From Planktothrix sp. FACHB-1365 (lineage in GTDB: Bacteria; Cyanobacteriota; Cyanobacteriia; Cyanobacteriales; Microcoleaceae): a DNA stretch of 64,000 bases. Both the position numbers and the translations under genes were made by a program. The stretch lies in contig NZ_JACJSC010000002.1 of NCBI RefSeq assembly GCF_014697575.1, positions 248,001 to 312,000 on the forward strand. The letters are read 5' to 3'. Below are positions 59,224 through 64,000 of this stretch, one piece after another (within the stretch, counting starts at the first letter, position 1; each line of letters starts with the position of its first letter). Below the pieces are notes generated by a model. It did not search any database. It was not told the origin of the DNA and saw only the letters and a program-made list of their open reading frames with translations.

Positions 59224-59802
59224 ATGTCATTAGATTATGAACTCAGACTAGAAACAAATTTTAATTCTAATAATATCTACGATATTTTATCTAATCAATT
59301 CGATTTGCAACCTGGGGAAGACCAACGATTATTTAATTCTGGAATTATTATTGGCGTTTCCCCGGAAAAACCAGCAACACAATATCTAATGCTAGAAAAT
59401 TACGGATTTAAGCCAACAATTGATGTATGGTTTCGTCTCAAACATCAAGATGAAAAAATCTTAGGTAAACAAACTCTCTTGAATGTTTCAATATTATTAT
59501 TAAGTCAAATTTCAGGAGATGCGGTACTATTATTTAATAGCGAAAAAACAGTTTTACAACGAATTAGCGGAGTTTTGATTTTTAATCAAAAACCTGAAAC
59601 ATGGCAGGATTCAGAATTATCTCAAGTTGAACTTAATTATCATGTTAAACCCTTAAAATCCCCCTTACTGGGTGATCCTTCCCCTAAAATTGCGATTCAA
59701 CCTGCTATTTACTCTCGTTTACAAGCATTGGCAATTTCGCAAGGAAAATCTTTAAAACAGTTAACAAATGATGTATTAAAGGCAGGTTTAATAAATGAAT
59801 AA
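59224..59802 (+). CDS. Immunity protein with C-terminal ribbon-helix-helix-like tail
   Basis: This 192-residue protein, preceded by AGGAGG, begins MSLDYELRLETNFNSNNIYD and has an alternating beta/alpha core of about 145 residues, similar in outline to SitI3-type immunity proteins. The last 40 residues (IQPAIYSRLQALAISQGKSL then KQLTNDVLKAGL) look like a ribbon-helix-helix DNA-binding domain as in HicB tails. It likely blocks the toxin encoded just upstream and may repress the operon. The core fold is inferred from position and pattern only. Confidence 0.6.
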   Translation: MSLDYELRLETNFNSNNIYDILSNQFDLQPGEDQRLFNSGIIIGVSPEKPATQYLMLENYGFKPTIDVWFRLKHQDEKILGKQTLLNVSILLLSQISGDAVLLFNSEKTVLQRISGVLIFNQKPETWQDSELSQVELNYHVKPLKSPLLGDPSPKIAIQPAIYSRLQALAISQGKSLKQLTNDVLKAGLINE

Positions 59803-59815
59803 AAAAAATTAAGTT

Positions 59816-60805
59816 ATGAAAAAAGTTTTAGTCACGGGTGGAACTGGATTTTTAGGTCAGAAATTAGCCTTGAGATTGCATTCTTTAGGTCAGGATGTCA
59901 CAATTTTAGGACGTAACTTAATTATAGGCGATCGCTTACAACAATTAGGACTCAAATTTTTACCCGTTGATATCACCAATTCCGATGCTATATTATCAGT
60001 AATGTCTGGACAAGAAGATGTGTTTCATTGTGCGGCTTTATCTTCTCCCTGGGGACGAGAAGAAGAGTTTTATAAAACGAATGTTATCGGAACTCGCAAT
60101 ATTATTGAAAGTTGTTTAACCCATCATGTCAGACGTTTAATTTATGTTTCTACTTCGGCGGTTTATTTTAATTTAACCCATCGCTTTAATATTAAAGAAA
60201 CCGATAATTTAGCTCAAAATATCATCCATCCTTATATTAAAACAAAGCAATTAGCAGAACAAGAAATTAATCGTGGGTTTCAACAAGGTTTACCTGTCAT
60301 TTCTATTCGTCCGCGTGGTATTTTTGGCCCTGGGGATACGGTAATTTTTCCCCGACTATTAAAAGTGAGTGAAACAACGGGTATTCCCTTAATTAATGGA
60401 GGAAAAGCGATATTAGATATGACTTATATTGATAATGTTATAGATGGGTTATTATTGTGTCAAACTGCACCAGATCAACAATTAGGAGAATATTTTAATA
60501 TTAGCAATGGAGAACCGACGGAATTATTAATATTATTAGAAAAATTATCACAAAAATTGAATATTTCCTTAAAGTTTAAACCTTTACCCTATGCGATCGC
60601 CTACACTTTAGCAACGGGGATGGAATGGTTTTATCAATCTTTTTTACCAAATCGAGAACCTGCTTTAACGCGCTATACTCTAGGATTATTAGCCTTTAGC
60701 CAAACTTTGGATATTACATCGGCTAAAATTCAGTTAGGGTATAAACCTCAAATTTCAATTGAACAAGGTTTAGATGAGTTTGTTAGATATTGGAAATCCC
60801 TATAA
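59816..60805 (+). CDS. Extended SDR (3-beta-HSD/sugar epimerase-like)
   Basis: This 329-residue NAD(P)-dependent protein has nucleotide-binding GGTGFLG at the N-terminus. The catalytic Ser/Thr lies in VSTSAVYF; the tyrosine/lysine pair lies in YIKTKQLAEQEI. The middle RPRGIFGPGDTV region is shared with 3-beta-hydroxysteroid dehydrogenase-like proteins. It lies three bases before a metallo-beta-lactamase-fold gene and is probably coupled to it. The substrate could be a sterol-like lipid, terpenoid or nucleotide sugar; I cannot tell which. Confidence 0.8.
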   Translation: MKKVLVTGGTGFLGQKLALRLHSLGQDVTILGRNLIIGDRLQQLGLKFLPVDITNSDAILSVMSGQEDVFHCAALSSPWGREEEFYKTNVIGTRNIIESCLTHHVRRLIYVSTSAVYFNLTHRFNIKETDNLAQNIIHPYIKTKQLAEQEINRGFQQGLPVISIRPRGIFGPGDTVIFPRLLKVSETTGIPLINGGKAILDMTYIDNVIDGLLLCQTAPDQQLGEYFNISNGEPTELLILLEKLSQKLNISLKFKPLPYAIAYTLATGMEWFYQSFLPNREPALTRYTLGLLAFSQTLDITSAKIQLGYKPQISIEQGLDEFVRYWKSL

Positions 60806-60808
60806 AAT

Positions 60809-61618
60809 ATGGTAGAAATTACGTTTTTACAGGCGGGATATTGTACACACCCTGAAGCGATGGTACTTCCGGGGGAAAGTTGGAAATCGATTATTTTTCC
60901 GGCGTTATTTGCTTTAATTCGTCACCCTATGGGGTGGATTTTATTTGATACAGGATATTCTGAACGGTTTTATCAAGAAACACAGCATTTACCCCAAAAG
61001 CTTTATGCTTTATTAACCCCGGTTTATTTAAAACCTCAAGAAACTGCGATTTCTCAACTCAAACAGTTAGGAATTGAACCGGAGGAGATTCAATATATTA
61101 TTATTTCTCATTTTCATGCGGATCATATTGGGGGATTAAAGGATTTTCCCAAAGCAGAATTTATTTGTTTTCAATCGGGTTATAATGCGATTAAAAATAC
61201 ACAGGGTTTGAGGGCATTAAAAGCTGGTTTTTTAGCAGGTTTAATGCCTGATAATTTTGAAGAACGAGTCATTTTTGCGGAAAATTATCAGGCTATAAAA
61301 TTACCTGAAAGTTTGACTCCCTTTGAACAGGGTTTTGATGTGTTTGGAGACGGTTGTTTAATTGCCATTGAATTACCGGGTCATGCTGTTGGACAACTGG
61401 GGTTATATTTAACCGATAATAGCGGAAAACAGTATTTTTTAATTGCCGATGCTTGCTGGTTAAATCGTGCCTATCAAGAATTAATTTATCCTCAACGCAT
61501 TGCTGATTTATTGTTTGCAGATAAAACGGCTTATCGAGAAACCTTGAAAAAAATCAATCAGTTATATCGAAATAATCCGAAGGTGAATATTGTGCCATCC
61601 CATAGTTCAATTGATTAG
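60809..61618 (+). CDS. Metallo-beta-lactamase-fold hydrolase, AHL-lactonase type
   Basis: This 269-residue protein has the metal motif SHFHADHIGG (His101, His103, Asp105, His106), a further histidine in LPGHAVGQLG, Asp in IADACW and a last His in VPSHSSID. The N-terminus (ITFLQAGYCTHPEAMV) and the FDTGYSE segment match N-acyl homoserine lactonase-like enzymes, which hydrolyse lactone rings and quench quorum sensing. The substrate remains inferred. It is coupled to the upstream SDR, so the pair may act on one metabolite. Confidence 0.8.
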   Translation: MVEITFLQAGYCTHPEAMVLPGESWKSIIFPALFALIRHPMGWILFDTGYSERFYQETQHLPQKLYALLTPVYLKPQETAISQLKQLGIEPEEIQYIIISHFHADHIGGLKDFPKAEFICFQSGYNAIKNTQGLRALKAGFLAGLMPDNFEERVIFAENYQAIKLPESLTPFEQGFDVFGDGCLIAIELPGHAVGQLGLYLTDNSGKQYFLIADACWLNRAYQELIYPQRIADLLFADKTAYRETLKKINQLYRNNPKVNIVPSHSSID

Positions 61619-61639
61619 CAGAAATAGCTTAGTTTCTAT

Positions 61640-63763
61640 CTAACTTTTTAACGGAATTGTAATTAAAAACTCAGTTCCTACTCCTAATGTAGAAAAACAA
61701 TTGAGTTCTCCCTGATGTTTATCTGTTACTAAATGATAAGCTAAAGATAATCCTAAACCTGTTCCTTTTCCCTGTATGTGTGAGGTCATCAACGGGTCAA
61801 AAATACTTTTACATTCAACTTCTGACATTCCAATTCCATTATCAGAAATCGAGATAGCAACGGTATTTTGATCTTGTAAATAGGTACGAATCATAATCTG
61901 AGGTTGATCGGCTAAATCCCCTTTAGAACTGGTTGCTTCTAACTGATCAATGGTATAGGTGAGTAAATTCATAAACACCTGATTCAATTGTCCGGCGTAG
62001 CACTCCACTTTCGGTAAAGCACTATATTCTTTAATTAAGTTAATACTCGGTCGTCCCGCTTTAGCTTGCAGACGATTTTGTAAGATTAAAATTGTACTAT
62101 CTAACCCTTCATGAATATCAACAGATTTCATTTGAGCTTCATCTAAACGAGTGAAATGACGAAGCGATCGCACGACATCCCGAATTCGTTCTGACCCGAC
62201 TTTCATCGATTCTAAAATTCTCGGTAAATCTTGTTTTAAAAAGCTCAAATTCATCTCTTCTATTTCATCAGCAATTTCAGGAATAATCTGAGGATAATGC
62301 TGTTGATATAAAGCCAATAACTTCATTAAATCCTCAATATAATTTTTGGCATGGGCAATATTTCCTGAAATAAAATTAACCGGATTATTAATTTCATGGG
62401 CAATTCCCGCCACTAACTGACCCAAACTTGACATTTTTTCGGTTTGAATCAATTGAGTTTGAGTGCGTTGAAGCTGATTTAAAATCGCTTCTAATTCTGC
62501 TCGTCTTTTGGCTTCTTGTCCTTCACTTTGGCGTAAAGCCTCTTCCATTTGTTGCCGTTCTGTAATATCTAATCCGACGAAAACCGCCGCTGACCCGCGA
62601 TGATATTTTTGAGCAACAATTAAATAAGTGTAAGGAACACCACGAACATTAGCCGTAATTTCCCTAGAGCTTTTCCAAGCATCTTGGGCAAAAAATTCAT
62701 AGACAAATTCATTAAATTTGGGGCTATTTTGCAGAAATCCGACTTCTTTCCCAACAAATTCTTCCGCCGGAACATTGTAAGAATTGGCTAAATGGCGATT
62801 GACCCCTAAATATTTTAAATCAGAACTAATCCAAGACACTAAACCCGGTACAGCATTCAACACCGCTTCTAATTGATCTTTGGATGCGACCACCGCAGAG
62901 GATGTGGCTTTTCGGTCAGAAATATCCGTCGCAAAACCACAAATTAATGGGGAACAGAGAACACAGGCTGAACCAAATTCCGTTTGAACGGTTAAGTCGG
63001 GTTTAGTAGACTGTAATTCTAAATAATTAATGGTAAAATCAACGGGAAAAATAAAACCAGATTTTTTTTGATGACGGGACTCAAAAGTTAATGATCCTTT
63101 TTGCTGTAATTCTTGGCAATATTCTCCCCAGATTACAGGAGTTAAATCTCGATCAATATCATGAATATTCAGTTGCAGTAATTCACTTTGAGTATAACCC
63201 AACATCCGACAGGCGGCTTGATTCACATAACAAAAACGACCTTCTAACGTCATCCAAAAAATCGCCGTTGCCGCTTGTTCAAAGGCTTGTTGAGTCAGTT
63301 GTAATTTTTCTTGTAATTGTTTTTGAGGGGTAATCACTTCCAGGGATAACATTAACCCCCCAATGGTTCCTGATGCGGTTTTCCAAGGTTGAACAACCCA
63401 TTTTTTCCACTCTAGGGCCCCATTCACCAAAGGTTGACAAATTTCCAGTTCCCAATACGGTAATTTTCCTGCTAAAGACTGTTCAGCATTTTGATACCAA
63501 ATTTCCGGTAAATGGGGAAACCCGTCTTGATGAGAACAACCGATTAAATCAGGATGTCCCCCTGCATAGTTTTGTTGCCATTGACGGGACACGGCTAAAT
63601 ATCGCAGTTGCGAGTCAACCATTGCCACTGCGGTTGGTAAATATTCCACGAAACGACGGAAATAATCTTCCTCGCCATTGGCAGAAGTCGGGGAAAGAAT
63701 CAACTTCCCTGGGGGATCAGGAGGGTTAGAAATGATAATGGGTAGAACTCGCCTTTTGTTCAC
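61640..63763 (-). CDS. Multi-PAS histidine kinase
   Basis: This is a 707-residue cytosolic sensor kinase. PAS domains lie at about 35-150 (VEYLPTAVAMVDSQLRYLAV), 158-285 (LTQQAFEQAATAIFWMTLEG) and 295-410 (LEAVLNAVPGLVSWISSDLK). A coiled coil leads to the HisKA box (MSSLGQLVAGIAHEINNPVN) with the phosphorylated His, then the HATPase domain with ISDNGIGM and GKGTGLGLSLAYHL. There is no receiver domain, so a separate response regulator must be its partner. The ligand of the PAS domains is unknown. Confidence 0.92.
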   Translation of the reverse strand: MNKRRVLPIIISNPPDPPGKLILSPTSANGEEDYFRRFVEYLPTAVAMVDSQLRYLAVSRQWQQNYAGGHPDLIGCSHQDGFPHLPEIWYQNAEQSLAGKLPYWELEICQPLVNGALEWKKWVVQPWKTASGTIGGLMLSLEVITPQKQLQEKLQLTQQAFEQAATAIFWMTLEGRFCYVNQAACRMLGYTQSELLQLNIHDIDRDLTPVIWGEYCQELQQKGSLTFESRHQKKSGFIFPVDFTINYLELQSTKPDLTVQTEFGSACVLCSPLICGFATDISDRKATSSAVVASKDQLEAVLNAVPGLVSWISSDLKYLGVNRHLANSYNVPAEEFVGKEVGFLQNSPKFNEFVYEFFAQDAWKSSREITANVRGVPYTYLIVAQKYHRGSAAVFVGLDITERQQMEEALRQSEGQEAKRRAELEAILNQLQRTQTQLIQTEKMSSLGQLVAGIAHEINNPVNFISGNIAHAKNYIEDLMKLLALYQQHYPQIIPEIADEIEEMNLSFLKQDLPRILESMKVGSERIRDVVRSLRHFTRLDEAQMKSVDIHEGLDSTILILQNRLQAKAGRPSINLIKEYSALPKVECYAGQLNQVFMNLLTYTIDQLEATSSKGDLADQPQIMIRTYLQDQNTVAISISDNGIGMSEVECKSIFDPLMTSHIQGKGTGLGLSLAYHLVTDKHQGELNCFSTLGVGTEFLITIPLKS

Positions 63764-64000
63764 GGTTTGGCACTCCCTCAGTCAAGGTTGGGTCAAATAA
63801 GTTGATCCATTTCTGAATACAAGATGGAAGAAATTGATTTCTGAAATAGACTTTTAAATGGAAGTTTACCCGAATGAGGGGTATTACCCTCCATTGTATG
63901 ATTAATTACACCCTGTTGTCTATAAGTACCCTCGATTTATCGTCGAAATTCTCGGCTGTGAGGGCTGGCTAGACAGTTAATCATTCTTTTTTTAAATTAA
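63764..64000. other. Upstream region of the histidine kinase gene
   Basis: No complete gene was found. It presumably holds the minus-strand promoter of the kinase. A/T-rich sequence with a weak CCTCG/CGAGG-type inversion is present; I cannot assign it. Confidence 0.3.

Overview
The window looks like chromosome from a filamentous, oscillatorialean cyanobacterium (Planktothrix/Oscillatoria-like). This is inferred from the AT-rich base composition, many HIP1 octamers (GCGATCGC), a high-light-inducible protein, GUN4-type proteins, a class III polyhydroxyalkanoate (PHA) operon, WD40/STAND and pentapeptide proteins, and many short palindromic intergenic repeats. No rRNA, tRNA, complete insertion sequence or CRISPR array was seen.

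Layout. 0-6 kb: two FHA proteins (one fused to a flavin-type oxidoreductase), a sugar-nucleotide reductase-like SDR, two LRV-repeat proteins and a stand-alone response regulator. 6-20 kb: a defence and toxin-antitoxin region with a DUF262/DUF1524 GmrSD-like nuclease, two PIN-domain pairs, HigBA, a HEPN pair, HicAB, a barnase/barstar pair and an HNH gene broken by a stop codon. The proline catabolism gene putA lies inside this region, and its 3' end is duplicated on the far side of two toxin-antitoxin pairs. 20-28 kb: a tandem-GUN4 lipoprotein, a membrane protein, and a five-gene ABC importer for branched-chain/neutral amino acids with hairpin repeats between its genes. 28-32.4 kb: a short accessory module. 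It holds a 121-aa protein, an 888-aa protein with the motif order of two-barrel (RdRP/YonO-type) RNA polymerases, and an HU-like gene with an in-frame stop. 32-44 kb: an SLH/phosphodiester-glycosidase envelope protein, small proteins, a 1.25-kb gene-free stretch rich in foldable RNA, a DUF2267 protein, and a giant STAND ATPase with 14 WD40 repeats. 44-52 kb: an SGNH hydrolase, the phaA-phaB-phaE-phaC operon, a MerR regulator and an HLIP. 52-64 kb: GH31 alpha-glucosidase, a truncated MazF pair, a VapBC pair, rpsD, moaA, a CdiA-CT-like toxin with an immunity protein that carries a possible DNA-binding tail, an SDR/lactonase pair and a PAS histidine kinase.

How the genes work together. PhaA and PhaB make 3-hydroxybutyryl-CoA, and PhaE/PhaC polymerise it. 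The Liv-type proteins form one importer. The many toxin-antitoxin and nuclease genes, several of them broken or flanked by duplications, mark 6-19.5 kb and 55.7-60 kb as sites of repeated gain and decay. The most unusual item is the polymerase-like gene at 29.4-32.0 kb. Its identification rests on motif order read by eye, and one of the three expected catalytic aspartates is an asparagine.
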